Assembly (NCBI GenBank): GCA_009772925.1
Contig: WOUQ01000019.1
Coordinates: forward strand, 1 to 45,573
DNA length: 45,573 nucleotides
Direction of reading: 5' to 3'
Source: a bacterium
GTDB taxonomy: Bacteria; Pseudomonadota; Gammaproteobacteria; Burkholderiales; Thiobacillaceae
In this document: piece by piece, positions 16,854-32,565 of the stretch
Numbering within the stretch: position 1 is the stretch's first letter
Layout: each line of letters opens with the position of its first letter
The notes under the pieces: model-generated
What the model saw: only the letters and a program-made list of their open reading frames with translations
What the model was told of the DNA's origin: nothing
Database searches by the model: none
Translations under genes and position numbers: made by a program

Positions 16854-17702
16854 ATGGACCCGCACACCTATTGCCAGGAGAAGGCCGCCGCCAGCGGCTC
16901 GAGTTTCTATTACAGCTTCCGCTTCCTGCCGCCCGAGCGGCGCCGGGCCATCACCGCTTTCTACGCCTTCTGCCGGGAGGTGGACGACGTCGCCGACGAA
17001 TGCCGCGATGCGGACCTGGCGCGGGCCAAGCTGGCCTGGTGGCGGGACGAGGTGGCGCGGCTGTATGCGGGCCGGCCGGAGCATCCGGCGACGCGGGCGC
17101 TGGCCGAGGCCATCGGCCCCTTCCACCTGCCCGAAGATGCCTTCGGCCAGATCATCGACGGCATGGAGATGGACCTGGGCACGGTGCGCTACGCCGACTT
17201 CAAGCAGCTCAACCTCTACTGCCACCGCGCCGCGGGCGTGGTGGGGGAAGTGGCGGCCCTGATCTTCGGCAGCACAGTCGACAAACCTATCGACCGCGCC
17301 ACCCTGAAGTACGCGAACCGTCTGGGGCTGGCCTTCCAGCTCACCAACATCATCCGCGACGTCGGCGAGGATGCCCGCCGGAACCGCATCTATCTGCCCC
17401 AGGATGAGTTGGCGAAACATGGCGTGACTGAAGCCGACGTGCTCGCGGGCCGCATGACCGAGAACTTCCGGCGGCTCATGGAATTCCAGTACCAGCGCGC
17501 CACCCGAACCTACGCCGAGGCCCTGGCCCTGCTGCCGGAAGCTGACCGCAAGGCACAGCGTCCCGGCCTCGTCATGGCGGCGATCTACCGCGCCCTGCTG
17601 GAGGAGATCCGCGCCGACGGCTTCCGTGTGCTCGACCGGCGCACCTCCCTGACGCCCCTGCGCAAACTGTGGATCGCCTGGCGGACCTGGGTGACGGCGT
17701 GA
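16854..17702 (+). CDS. hpnD: Presqualene diphosphate synthase HpnD
   Basis: Condenses two farnesyl diphosphates head to head into presqualene diphosphate, the first step of the HpnCDE route. The 282 residues have YSFRFLPPERRRAITAFYAF, the first Asp motif REVDDVADE, and the second Asp motif region QLTNIIRDVGEDARRNRIYL. Similarity to HpnC reflects a shared fold, but the DVGED motif and the position before hpnE identify HpnD. Its stop overlaps the probable hpnE start (GTGA). Confidence 0.94.
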   Translation: MDPHTYCQEKAAASGSSFYYSFRFLPPERRRAITAFYAFCREVDDVADECRDADLARAKLAWWRDEVARLYAGRPEHPATRALAEAIGPFHLPEDAFGQIIDGMEMDLGTVRYADFKQLNLYCHRAAGVVGEVAALIFGSTVDKPIDRATLKYANRLGLAFQLTNIIRDVGEDARRNRIYLPQDELAKHGVTEADVLAGRMTENFRRLMEFQYQRATRTYAEALALLPEADRKAQRPGLVMAAIYRALLEEIRADGFRVLDRRTSLTPLRKLWIAWRTWVTA

Positions 17703-18988
17703 TCACCCCGGCGGGCGTAAACCCCGTCGCCATCGTCGGCGGCGGCTGGGCGGGCCTGGCCTGCGCCGTGGAACTGGCCGCCGCCGGCGTGCCCGTGCAA
17801 CTGTTCGAGGCCGCGAAGCAGCTGGGCGGCCGCGCCCGCCGCGTCGAATGGCAGGGCATCGACATCGACAACGGCCAACACCTGATGGTCGGCGCCTACC
17901 GCGAGACCCTGGGCCTCATGGGTCGCCTGGGCACGCACAACTTCCTGGAGCGGCGCCCGCTGGAATTGCGCGTGCCCGGCTTCGTGCTGCGCCTGCCGCG
18001 CCTCCCGGCGCCGCTGAACCTGGCCGCCGGCCTCGTCCTCGCGCGCGGGCTGAGTTGGCGCGACAAGCTGGCGGCGGCAAGGCTCATGCATGACCTGAAG
18101 GAACGCGCCTTCCGCCTGGCGCACGACGAGGCCGCCGCCGACTTCCTGCGCCACCAGCAACAACCGGCGAATCTGGTGGAGCGACTGTGGGGCCCGATCT
18201 GCGTCGCGGCGCTCAACACGCCGGTGGAGATCGCCTCGGCGCAGGTGTTCTGCAACGTGCTGCGCGACAGCCTGGCGGGCGACCGGGCGGACAGCGACCT
18301 GGTCCTCAACCGGGCCGACCTCGGCCTGCTGCTGCCGGACGCGGCGGCGGCCTTCATCGCCGGCAAGGGCGGGCGCGTGGAGACCGGCCGCAAAGTGGAA
18401 TTCCTCGCCCGCGAGCAGGGCGGCTTCCGCCTGGCGGGGCCGGACGCACTCGCCGAGCGGGTGGTGGTGGCGGCGCATCCTGCCCGGCTGCCCGACCTGC
18501 TCGGCCGGCTGGCCGGCGCCGAGCCGGTGCTGGAGCAGCTCGATGGCCTCGCCTGGCAGCCCATCCTTACGCTCTGGCTGCATTTCGCCACGCCGCCGCG
18601 TTTCCCCTTTCCCATGCTCGGCCTGGGCGGCGGCCAAGCCCCCTGGGCGTTCGAACGCAACGACCTGCATGCGGGCCTGGTGGCCATCGTGGTGAGCGCC
18701 GAGGGCCCGCATCTGGCTAAGCCGGCCGAGACCCTGCGCGACGAATACCTGGAGCTGCTGGCCGCGCAACTCGGCCCCCTGCCGCCTCTGCTGGGCTGGA
18801 AGAGCATCGTCGAGAAGCGCGCCACCTTCGCCTGCGTGCCGCGTCTGCGCCGTCCCGACAACGCCACGCCCGTCCCCGGCCTGTATCTGGCCGGCGACTA
18901 CACCGCCGGGGATTACCCCGCCACCCTCGAAGGCGCGGTCCGTAGCGGCATAAAATCCGCCAGACTGATCCTGGAAACCGTCACCTGA
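17699..18988 (+). CDS. hpnE: Hydroxysqualene dehydroxylase HpnE
   Basis: An FAD-dependent amine-oxidase-fold enzyme that reduces hydroxysqualene to squalene, the hopanoid precursor. The dinucleotide-binding motif VAIVGGGWAGLACAVELAAAG and the following GGRARRVEWQG come directly after the start. The C-terminal FAD motif is GLYLAGDYTAGDYPATLEGA. I choose GTG 17699, which overlaps the hpnD stop; another GTG at 17669 would add ten residues. The squalene-hopene cyclase is not in this window. Confidence 0.92.
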   Translation: MITPAGVNPVAIVGGGWAGLACAVELAAAGVPVQLFEAAKQLGGRARRVEWQGIDIDNGQHLMVGAYRETLGLMGRLGTHNFLERRPLELRVPGFVLRLPRLPAPLNLAAGLVLARGLSWRDKLAAARLMHDLKERAFRLAHDEAAADFLRHQQQPANLVERLWGPICVAALNTPVEIASAQVFCNVLRDSLAGDRADSDLVLNRADLGLLLPDAAAAFIAGKGGRVETGRKVEFLAREQGGFRLAGPDALAERVVVAAHPARLPDLLGRLAGAEPVLEQLDGLAWQPILTLWLHFATPPRFPFPMLGLGGGQAPWAFERNDLHAGLVAIVVSAEGPHLAKPAETLRDEYLELLAAQLGPLPPLLGWKSIVEKRATFACVPRLRRPDNATPVPGLYLAGDYTAGDYPATLEGAVRSGIKSARLILETVT

Positions 18989-18997
18989 GCCGCCCTC

Positions 18998-19137
18998 TTC
19001 ACCCTTCACCCTTCACCCTTCACCCTTCACCCTTCACCCTTCACCCTTCACCCTTCACCCTTCACCCTTCACCCTTTTCCCTTTTCCCTTTTCCCTTTTC
19101 CCTTTTCCCTTTTCCCTTTTCCCTTTTCCCTTTTCCC
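18998..19137. repeat. Heptamer tandem array: 11 x TTCACCC then 9 x TTTTCCC
   Basis: 18998-19074 is exactly eleven copies of TTCACCC and 19075-19137 exactly nine of TTTTCCC, all in register. The minus strand therefore holds twenty GGG tracts separated by four bases, enough for several G-quadruplexes. It fills the hpnE to SDR gap and ends three bases before the SDR ATG, leaving no room for a ribosome binding site. Similar arrays lie at 34179-34234 and, shorter, at 29272-29299. Confidence 0.97.
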
Positions 19138-19140
19138 TCA

Positions 19141-19893
19141 ATGCCCTACACCCCCGCCCCCGACCTGCTGCATCACCGCGTCATCCTCGTCACCGGCGCC
19201 GGCCAGGGCCTGGGCCGCGCCACCGCGCTGGCCTGCGCCCGCCACGGCGCCACGCTGATCCTGCTGGGACGCACGGTGGGCAAGCTGGAAAAGGTGTACG
19301 ACGAGATCGTCGCGGCCGGCGGTGCCCAGCCCGCGATTTTCCCCATGGACCTGGGCGCCGCCCGGGATGAGGATTTCCAGGCCATGGCCCAGGCCATCGG
19401 CGGGCAACTGGGCCGACTGGACGGTATCGCGCACTGCGCGGCGGCCTTCGAGGCGCTGCGGCCGCAGTCGCTGGAAAGCGTGGAGGAATGGCTCCGCCTG
19501 TTCCGCGTCAACGCCGCCGCCCCGGCGGCCATCAACCGCTGCTGCGCGCCCTTGCTGGAAGCCCGCGGCGACGCCTCGGTGGTCCTCGTCGGGGAGACGC
19601 ACGGCCACACGCCGGCCGCCTACTGGGGCGGCTTCGCCGTGTCCAAGGCGGCGCTGGAGGCCTACTTCCGCGTGCAGGCCGACGAGTGGTCGGACAGGGG
19701 CCCGCGCATCAACCTGCTCATTCCCGGCCCCATGCGCTCCCCGCAGCGCGCGAAGACCCATCCCGGCGAGGACAAGTCCGGCCTGCCCGGCCCGGACGAA
19801 CTGGCAGCGCGCTTCCTCTACCTGCTGGGGCCGGACAGCCTCGACGTGCGCGGCCAGGTCCTACATGGCGCCGCCGAGCGCGATGAGACCTAG
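19141..19893 (+). CDS. SDR-family oxidoreductase, YciK-like
   Basis: A 250-residue short-chain dehydrogenase/reductase fold. The NAD(P) motif [10 protein letters not shown] and NPALL-equivalent residues are normal, but the catalytic segment reads [10 protein letters not shown] ... [10 protein letters not shown]. The Tyr of YxxxK is Phe and no Ser stands at the usual site. Unless another residue serves, classic hydride-transfer chemistry is doubtful. Orientation after hpnE could mean co-transcription, but the heptamer array separates them. The start has no ribosome binding site. The gene is convergent with galU, stops overlapping in CTAG. Confidence 0.85.
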   Translation: MPYTPAPDLLHHRVILVTGAGQGLGRATALACARHGATLILLGRTVGKLEKVYDEIVAAGGAQPAIFPMDLGAARDEDFQAMAQAIGGQLGRLDGIAHCAAAFEALRPQSLESVEEWLRLFRVNAAAPAAINRCCAPLLEARGDASVVLVGETHGHTPAAYWGGFAVSKAALEAYFRVQADEWSDRGPRINLLIPGPMRSPQRAKTHPGEDKSGLPGPDELAARFLYLLGPDSLDVRGQVLHGAAERDET

Positions 19894-20776
19894 GAACCCG
19901 ACGCGCAGGGTTTGCAGAAACGTCTTTGCAGGTAGGCACTGAACTCCGCGGCCACTTCCGGGTGCTGCAGGGCGAATTCCACCGTGGCTTCCAGATAGCC
20001 CAGCTTGCTGCCGCAGTCGTAGCGGGTGCCGGTGAACTCGTAGGCCAGCACCTGCTGCTCCTTGAGCAGAGCGGCGATGGCGTCGGTGAGTTGCAGTTCG
20101 CCGCCGGCGCCGCGCTCGATGTGGCGCAGGTGGTGAAAGATCTGCGGGGTCAGCACGTAGCGACCGACCACCGCCAGGTTGGAGGGCGCCTCAGCCGGCT
20201 TGGGCTTCTCGACGATCTGGTTGACGCGGCTGACGCGCTCGGCCATCGGCGAGGTGGCGACGATGCCGTAGGACCCGGTCTCGGCGGGGTCTACGTGCTG
20301 CACCCCGACCATGGAGCACTGGTAGTAGGTGTAGAGGTCACACATCTGCTTGGTGGCGCCCGGTTCGCCGGCGATGAGGTCGTCGGCCAGCAGCACAGCG
20401 AAGGGCTCGTCGTTCACCGCCGGCTGCGCGCACAGCACGGCGTGGCCGAGGCCCAGGGCTTCGGCCTGGCGGATGTAGATGCAGTTGACGTTGATGGGCA
20501 GCATGGCGCGCAGTTCTTCCAGGGCGCGCAGCTTGCCGCGGGTTTCCAGTTCCACTTCCAGTTCGTAGGCCTTGTCGAAATGATCGGCGATGGCCCGCTT
20601 GGTGCGGCCGATGATGAAGATGAGATCGGTGATGCCGGCCGCCATGGCCTCTTCCGCCGCGTACTGGATCAGCGGCTTGTCGACGATGGGCAGCATTTCC
20701 TTGGGATTCGCCTTGGTGGCGGGCAGGAAGCGGGTGCCCATGCCGGCGGCGGGGAAAACGGCCTTCGTAACTCGCT

Positions 20777-20780
<4 letters not shown>
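19890..20780 (-). CDS. galU: UTP-glucose-1-phosphate uridylyltransferase
   Basis: Makes UDP-glucose for surface polysaccharides and glycogen-related metabolism. The 296 residues begin [22 protein letters not shown], the nucleotidyltransferase signature, and continue with [14 protein letters not shown] and [12 protein letters not shown] 20780 has GAGGAG upstream. It overlaps by ATGA with a 41-codon ORF whose first eight residues are the same as GalU's. The C-terminus ends in CKPCASGS. Confidence 0.95.
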
Positions 20781-24312
<3,532 letters not shown>

Positions 24313-24316
<4 letters not shown>

Positions 24317-24618
24317 GGGCGTTTTACCTCCGTGGGGGGCGCGATGCCGGATTCCATGACATGGAAGAATACTTCGTTGCCGCGCACCATGCCGAGTTCG
24401 AAGCGCGCCCGCTCGTCGAGGGCGTCATAGCCGGAATGCAGATCGCGTGCCTCCGCCGCGAGCTGGATGTTGCGCGTCTCCAGGGCCTGGTTGGCAGCCT
24501 TCTGAGCCTCGATCTCGCGTTCCAGTTCCCAAACCCTCAGCCAGCTGCCCTTGCCCAGCCAAAGCGGGTATTGCAGCAACACGATCAACACGGCCAGGGT
24601 CCAGGCAAGCCCGCGCAT
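24313..24618 (-). CDS. ftsB: Cell division protein FtsB
   Basis: A small bitopic divisome protein that forms the FtsQLB complex. The 101 residues contain a short cytoplasmic start, one transmembrane helix (WTLAVLIVLLQYPLWLG), then a coiled coil (ELEREIEAQKAANQALETRN) and a conserved ARFELGMVRGNEVFF segment in the periplasm. It starts one base after the enolase stop and overlaps zipA, the usual eno-ftsB arrangement. Confidence 0.93.
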
Positions 24619-24619
24619 C

Positions 24620-28480
<3,861 letters not shown>

Positions 28481-28483
28481 GGA

Positions 28484-28501
28484 AACCCCCCAACCGGGGT
28501 T
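28484..28501 (-). terminator. Probable terminator after the DUF190 gene
   Basis: On the minus strand AACCCC, loop GGTTGG and GGGGTT run into TTCCTTT directly after the DUF190 stop. The stem is short (6 bp) but GC-rich. Confidence 0.45.
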
Positions 28502-28824
28502 CAGGCTGGTGGCTCGTCCGTGCTTCCCAAGCGGACCGGATAAGTCACGTAAAGCAGTTTGAGTCCGGATGCCCGGATGCGGGCAAGCAGGGCCGAGACC
28601 TGTTTGTCGCCGGCGAAGAACTCCACCGCTTCGGGCAGGGTGCCGGCCAGTTCGAAGAAGTGCTCCTCGCGCAGGCCGTGGCGGCCGAAGCCGGCGCTGG
28701 CGCGGAAGGCGGTGCCGCCGGGGATGCCCAGTATCCGCGCCTGCTCGAACAGCCAGTCGACGATGGACTGATGCTGGTGGCGCATCCCCTCTGTGGTGTA
28801 GAACCGGACGCAGAGCATTTCCAT
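28501..28824 (-). CDS. DUF190 family protein
   Basis: A 107-residue PII-like ferredoxin-fold protein often found next to CrcB. Visible parts are LCVRFYTTEGMRHQHQSIVDWL, the helix-turn GIPGGTAFRASAGFGRHG and a C-terminal LKLLYVTYPVRLG. The usual explanation is a regulator or sensor for the fluoride channel, but its function is not settled. It starts two bases after the crcB stop. Confidence 0.88.
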   Translation of the reverse strand: MEMLCVRFYTTEGMRHQHQSIVDWLFEQARILGIPGGTAFRASAGFGRHGLREEHFFELAGTLPEAVEFFAGDKQVSALLARIRASGLKLLYVTYPVRLGSTDEPPA

Positions 28825-28826
28825 GG

Positions 28827-29204
28827 TCAGCCTTTCACGAGGGCATAGCTCCACACCCCCAGGGCGGTGAGGACAAGGGATCCGAACAGGTGGGCAGAAG
28901 CGGCCGCCAATGCCCAGGCCAGTTGGCCCCGGCTGAGCAGCGTGAACACCTCGGCGGAGAAGGTGGAGAAAGTGGTGAGCCCGCCGAGGAAGCCGGTGAT
29001 GGCGAACAGCCGCCATTCCGGCGGCAGACCGGGATGCTGGGCGAAGTAGGCGATGGCGAGGCCGACCAGGTAGCCGCCGAGCAGGTTGGCGGCGAGGGTG
29101 CCGTAGGGCAGCGCCGGCGACAGGGCATTCAGCCACAGCCCCAGGCCCCAGCGCAGCCAGGCGCCGAGGGCGGCGCCCAGGCCGATGGCGAGGAATGCGG
29201 TCAT
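28827..29204 (-). CDS. crcB: Fluoride channel CrcB/FluC
   Basis: A small dual-topology membrane protein that expels fluoride. The 125 residues have four hydrophobic helices and the family motifs [24 protein letters not shown] (with the key Asn) and [16 protein letters not shown] (the Phe/Thr track). I use ATG 29204 rather than an in-frame start 12 codons earlier. The upstream sequence shows no fluoride riboswitch fold that I can recognise. Confidence 0.94.
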   Translation of the reverse strand: MTAFLAIGLGAALGAWLRWGLGLWLNALSPALPYGTLAANLLGGYLVGLAIAYFAQHPGLPPEWRLFAITGFLGGLTTFSTFSAEVFTLLSRGQLAWALAAASAHLFGSLVLTALGVWSYALVKG

Positions 29205-29271
29205 CGTGGTGCGGGGTAAGAAGCAAGGGGGATGCAACAAGCCTGCCCCTCAACCACCGCGGCGCTTTTTC

Positions 29272-29299
29272 TCCTCACCCTTTCCTCCTCACTCCTCAC
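29272..29299. repeat. Short heptamer array (TCCTCAC)
   Basis: Four 7-bp units in register: TCCTCAC, CCTTTCC (degenerate), TCCTCAC, TCCTCAC. It lies between the crcB start and the glucan phosphorylase stop. Period and base bias match the two larger arrays. Confidence 0.6.
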
Positions 29300-29303
29300 C
29301 AGA

Positions 29304-31856
29304 TCAAAGCCAGACCATCAGCCCCGTCTCGAAGGGATGCGTGAGCATGTCGTGGTAGGGATAGACGCGCACGCGATAGAGCAGCTTGCCGCACATCTCG
29401 GGGGTGAGTTCCAGGCTGAACAGGGATTCCTTGCCCGCCCAGCCGTCCGGCACCATCGGCAGGGCCTGCAGGTCGCGGTCCTGGCCCTGCTTGGAGGCGC
29501 GCCCGACCAGGATTTCGACGCGCACGTCCTCCGGCGCCAGGCCGTTGAGATGGGCGGCCACGCGCAGATGCATGCTTTCGCCGAAGCCGAGGCGCTTGAC
29601 CGGCTCGTCGACGCGGCGCAGGGAGACGCCGCCCCAGGCATGGCTGACCTTGGCCTTCCAGGCGGCGACGCTCTGGCCGGCGGCGAAACCGTTCTCGGAA
29701 TAGCGCCGCCACTGGCGCGAAGCGGGGCCGTAGAACTTGTTGACGTACTGGGTGACCATGCGCGTGGCGTTGAAGCGCGGCAGCAGGGTGGTGATGGAGC
29801 GCTTGGCCATGCGCACCCATTCCGTGGAAAAGCCCAGCTCGTGCCGCCGGTAGTACATGGGGATGACCTGGTCCTGCAGGATTTCGTAGAGGTCGCGGCT
29901 GTCGTCGCGGTTGCGGCGGGCGTCGTCGAAGTATTCCGGCGCCGGCTTGATGGCCCAGCCGTTGCTGCCGTCGTAGCCCTCGTCCCACCAGCCGTCGGTG
30001 AGCGACAGGTTGATGACGCCGTTCATCGCCGCCTTCATGCCGGAGGTGCCGGAGGCCTCCAGGGGGTAGATGGGGTTGTTCAGCCAGACGTCGCAGCCGG
30101 ACACCAGGCGGCGCGCGAGCCCCAGGTCGTAGCCCTCGACCATCAGCAGCTTGCCCTCGAACTCGGGCCAGCGCGAGATCTCGTGGATACGGCGGATCAG
30201 CTCCTGGCCGGGGGTGTCGGCCGGGTGAGCCTTGCCGGCGAAGATGAACAGCACCGGCCGCTCGGCGTCGGAGATGATGGCGCGCAGCCAGTCCATGTTC
30301 TCGAACATCAGGGTGGCGCGCTTGTAGGTGGCGAAGCGGCGCGCGAAGCCGATGGTGAGCACGTTGGGATCGAGCGGGTTGGCGTGCTTGAGCATGCGCT
30401 CGAGGTGCGCCTCGGAGCCGTGGTTGCGTGCGTGCTGCAGGGTGACGCGGTGATGCACGGAGTGCAGCATCTGCGCTTTCAGGGCCTGGTGCACCGACCA
30501 GAAGTGGTGATCGGGGATGCTGTCGATCTTGTCCCAGAACTGGATGTCGGTGAGGCGCCGGCGCCATTCGTAACCCAGCTTGTTGTCGAACAGCTCCTGC
30601 CATTCCTGGGCCAGGAAGGAGGCGACGTGCACGCCGTTGGTGATGTAGTCCATGGGCGACTCTTCCGCCCGCACCTGCGGCCACATGTCGGACAGGATGT
30701 GCGAGGAGACGCCGCCGTGGACGCGCGATACGCCGTTGTGGTGACGCGAGCCGTGCAGGGCCAGCTTGGTCATGTTGAAGTCCTGGCCGTGGCCGGCGCC
30801 GCCCAGCTTCATGAACTCCTCGCGCGACACGCTGAGTTCATTGCAGCACTGGCTGAAGTAGTCCCAGATCATGTCCTCGGCGAAGTGGTCGTGGCCGGCC
30901 GGCACCGGCGTGTGCGTGGTGAACACGGTGTTGGCGGCCACCACCTCGAGCGCGGCCTGGAAGGAGAGACCCTGGGACACCTTGCGGCGGATGCGCTCCA
31001 GCACCAGGAAGGCGGCGTGGCCCTCGTTGATGTGATAGGCCGTGGGCTTGACGCCAAGCTGCTCGAGGGCGCGAATGCCACCCACGCCGAGGATGATTTC
31101 CTGCTGGATGCGGGTGTGCTTGTCGCCGCCATACAGTTGGTGGGTGATGTAGCGGTCCTCGGCGCGGTTGCCGGGCAGGTCGGTGTCGAGCAGGCACAGG
31201 CGCACGTGGCCGATGCGCGCCTCCCACACCTTGACCTCCACCTTGCGGCCCGGCAGCTCGATGTGGATGTGGATTTCGTGCCCCTCCTCGGTGAGGGCGG
31301 GGTGCACGGGCAGGTCGTCGAACTCGGAATCGGTGTAGGTAGCGATCTGGTTGCCGTCGTTGTCGATGCGCTGCGAGAAGTAGCCCTGGCGGTAGAGCAG
31401 GCCGACGGCGATGAACGGCAGGCGCAGGTCGGAGGCGGCCTTGCAGTGGTCGCCGGCGAGGATGCCGAGGCCGCCGGAGTAGATGGGAAAGCTCTCGTGG
31501 TAACCGAATTCGGCGCAGAAATAGGCGATCAGGTCGCCCGGCTTGAGCTCCAGCGGCACGTCACGGCGCAGCGGCTCGCTCATGTAGGTGTCGAAGGCCG
31601 ACAGCACGCGGTTGTAGTTGCCGAGGAAGATATGGTCCTCGGCCGCCTCGGTCAGCCGCTCCTCGTCCACCCGCTTGAGGAAGGCCTTGGGGTTGTGGTT
31701 GACGGCGTCCCACAGGCCAGGGTGCAGGCGCGCGAACAGGGTGCGCGTGGGCCGGTCCCAGGCATACCAGAGGTTGTCCGCCAGCTCGGACAGCCGCGAC
31801 AGGCGGCGGGGGATGCGCGGATTGACTTCGACGATGAACGGGGTGCCGGGCTTCAT
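29304..31856 (-). CDS. glgP: Alpha-glucan (glycogen) phosphorylase, DUF3417-containing type
   Basis: Releases glucose-1-phosphate from alpha-1,4-glucans with pyridoxal phosphate. The 850 residues begin with the DUF3417 region (LSRLSELADNLWYAWD), as in mycobacterial and thermophile GlgP rather than E. coli GlgP. The phosphorylase core follows, with EFGYHESFPIYSGGLGILAG, FARRFATYKRA, and the PLP-Lys segment EASGTSGMKAAMNG. Glucose-1-phosphate is the substrate of GalU, also in the window. orn is 81 bp upstream on the same strand. Confidence 0.93.
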   Translation of the reverse strand: MKPGTPFIVEVNPRIPRRLSRLSELADNLWYAWDRPTRTLFARLHPGLWDAVNHNPKAFLKRVDEERLTEAAEDHIFLGNYNRVLSAFDTYMSEPLRRDVPLELKPGDLIAYFCAEFGYHESFPIYSGGLGILAGDHCKAASDLRLPFIAVGLLYRQGYFSQRIDNDGNQIATYTDSEFDDLPVHPALTEEGHEIHIHIELPGRKVEVKVWEARIGHVRLCLLDTDLPGNRAEDRYITHQLYGGDKHTRIQQEIILGVGGIRALEQLGVKPTAYHINEGHAAFLVLERIRRKVSQGLSFQAALEVVAANTVFTTHTPVPAGHDHFAEDMIWDYFSQCCNELSVSREEFMKLGGAGHGQDFNMTKLALHGSRHHNGVSRVHGGVSSHILSDMWPQVRAEESPMDYITNGVHVASFLAQEWQELFDNKLGYEWRRRLTDIQFWDKIDSIPDHHFWSVHQALKAQMLHSVHHRVTLQHARNHGSEAHLERMLKHANPLDPNVLTIGFARRFATYKRATLMFENMDWLRAIISDAERPVLFIFAGKAHPADTPGQELIRRIHEISRWPEFEGKLLMVEGYDLGLARRLVSGCDVWLNNPIYPLEASGTSGMKAAMNGVINLSLTDGWWDEGYDGSNGWAIKPAPEYFDDARRNRDDSRDLYEILQDQVIPMYYRRHELGFSTEWVRMAKRSITTLLPRFNATRMVTQYVNKFYGPASRQWRRYSENGFAAGQSVAAWKAKVSHAWGGVSLRRVDEPVKRLGFGESMHLRVAAHLNGLAPEDVRVEILVGRASKQGQDRDLQALPMVPDGWAGKESLFSLELTPEMCGKLLYRVRVYPYHDMLTHPFETGLMVWL

Positions 31857-31904
31857 TGTTTGTTCTCCTGAGCGGCTAGCGGGCAGCGGGTAAGCTTGGA
31901 TCAG

Positions 31905-31919
31905 CGCGCCGAAGGCGCG
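31905..31919. repeat. Nested stem-loops between orn and glgP
   Basis: CGCGCC-GAA-GGCGCG sits inside a larger inverted repeat (CAGCGGGTA near 31885 and TACCCGCTG near 31940, overlapping the orn stop). No T tract; possibly an mRNA 3'-end structure. Confidence 0.35.
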
Positions 31920-31937
31920 GAAACATTCATCTACTGG

Positions 31938-32489
31938 CTACCCGCTGACCTTGATGAAATGCTCGCGGTAGTAACGGAGCTCGGCGATGGATTCTTGAAT
32001 GTCGGCCAGGGCGGTGTGGCTGTTGGCCTTCTTGAAGCCTTCCTTGAGCTCCGGGCGCCAGCGCGCGGCCAGCTCCTTGAGGGTGGAAACATCCAGGTTG
32101 CGGTAGTGGAAATACGCCTCCAGCTTGGGCATGTGGCGCGCCATGAAGCGGCGGTCCTGGCAGATGGAGTTGCCGCACATCGGCGATTGCCGTTCGCCCA
32201 CGTGCCGTTTCATGAAGGCGAGGACGCGCTGCTCGACCTCGGCCTCGGTCAGGGTCGAGGCCTTGACCTTGTCGATGAGGCCGGACTTGCCGTGGGTGCT
32301 CTTGTTCCAGTTGTCCATGGCGTCGAGCACGGCGTCGTCCTGGTGCACCACCAGCACCGGCCCCTCCTCCACCACGTCCAGATTCTTGTCGGTGACCACC
32401 AGGGCGATTTCCAGCACCCGGTCCCGGTCCGGATCCAGTCCGGACATTTCCATGTCGATCCAGACCAGATGGGTCTCGTTTTGCGCCAT
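31938..32489 (-). CDS. orn: Oligoribonuclease
   Basis: A DEDD exonuclease that degrades 2-5 nt RNAs and pGpG, essential in many proteobacteria. The 183 residues have the Exo I motif [11 protein letters not shown], Exo II in [12 protein letters not shown], and Exo III with the catalytic His and Asp in [15 protein letters not shown] 32489 is preceded by GAGG. It is divergent from the M48 protease gene, an arrangement seen in other betaproteobacteria. Confidence 0.95.
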   Translation of the reverse strand: MAQNETHLVWIDMEMSGLDPDRDRVLEIALVVTDKNLDVVEEGPVLVVHQDDAVLDAMDNWNKSTHGKSGLIDKVKASTLTEAEVEQRVLAFMKRHVGERQSPMCGNSICQDRRFMARHMPKLEAYFHYRNLDVSTLKELAARWRPELKEGFKKANSHTALADIQESIAELRYYREHFIKVSG

Positions 32490-32529
32490 TGCTGCCTCTT
32501 GCCGGGTGCGGGGAACAGGGCGGGCATTG

Positions 32530-32538
32530 TGGCATAAT
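32530..32538 (+). promoter_or_regulatory. Extended -10 promoter for the M48 protease gene
   Basis: TGGCATAAT is an extended -10 element 27 bp before ATG 32566, with no good -35. It lies in the 76-bp gap between divergent genes. Confidence 0.4.
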
Positions 32539-32565
32539 CGCCCGAACTCCCGCACATCGACGCTA

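Noticed and set aside
17669-17699. Upstream GTG start for hpnE
   Set aside because: It lies 34 bp inside hpnD and adds residues before the Rossmann motif; GTG 17699 overlapping the stop is the more usual junction.
18998-19137. CRISPR-like array
   Set aside because: Units are directly adjacent with no spacers; this is a simple tandem repeat.
29205-29303. Fluoride riboswitch upstream of crcB
   Set aside because: I could not find the conserved crcB-motif core or its pseudoknot; the region is pyrimidine-rich and contains a heptamer array.
29232-31871. Very long plus-strand frame opposite glgP
   Set aside because: Same reason: antisense shadow of a clear gene.
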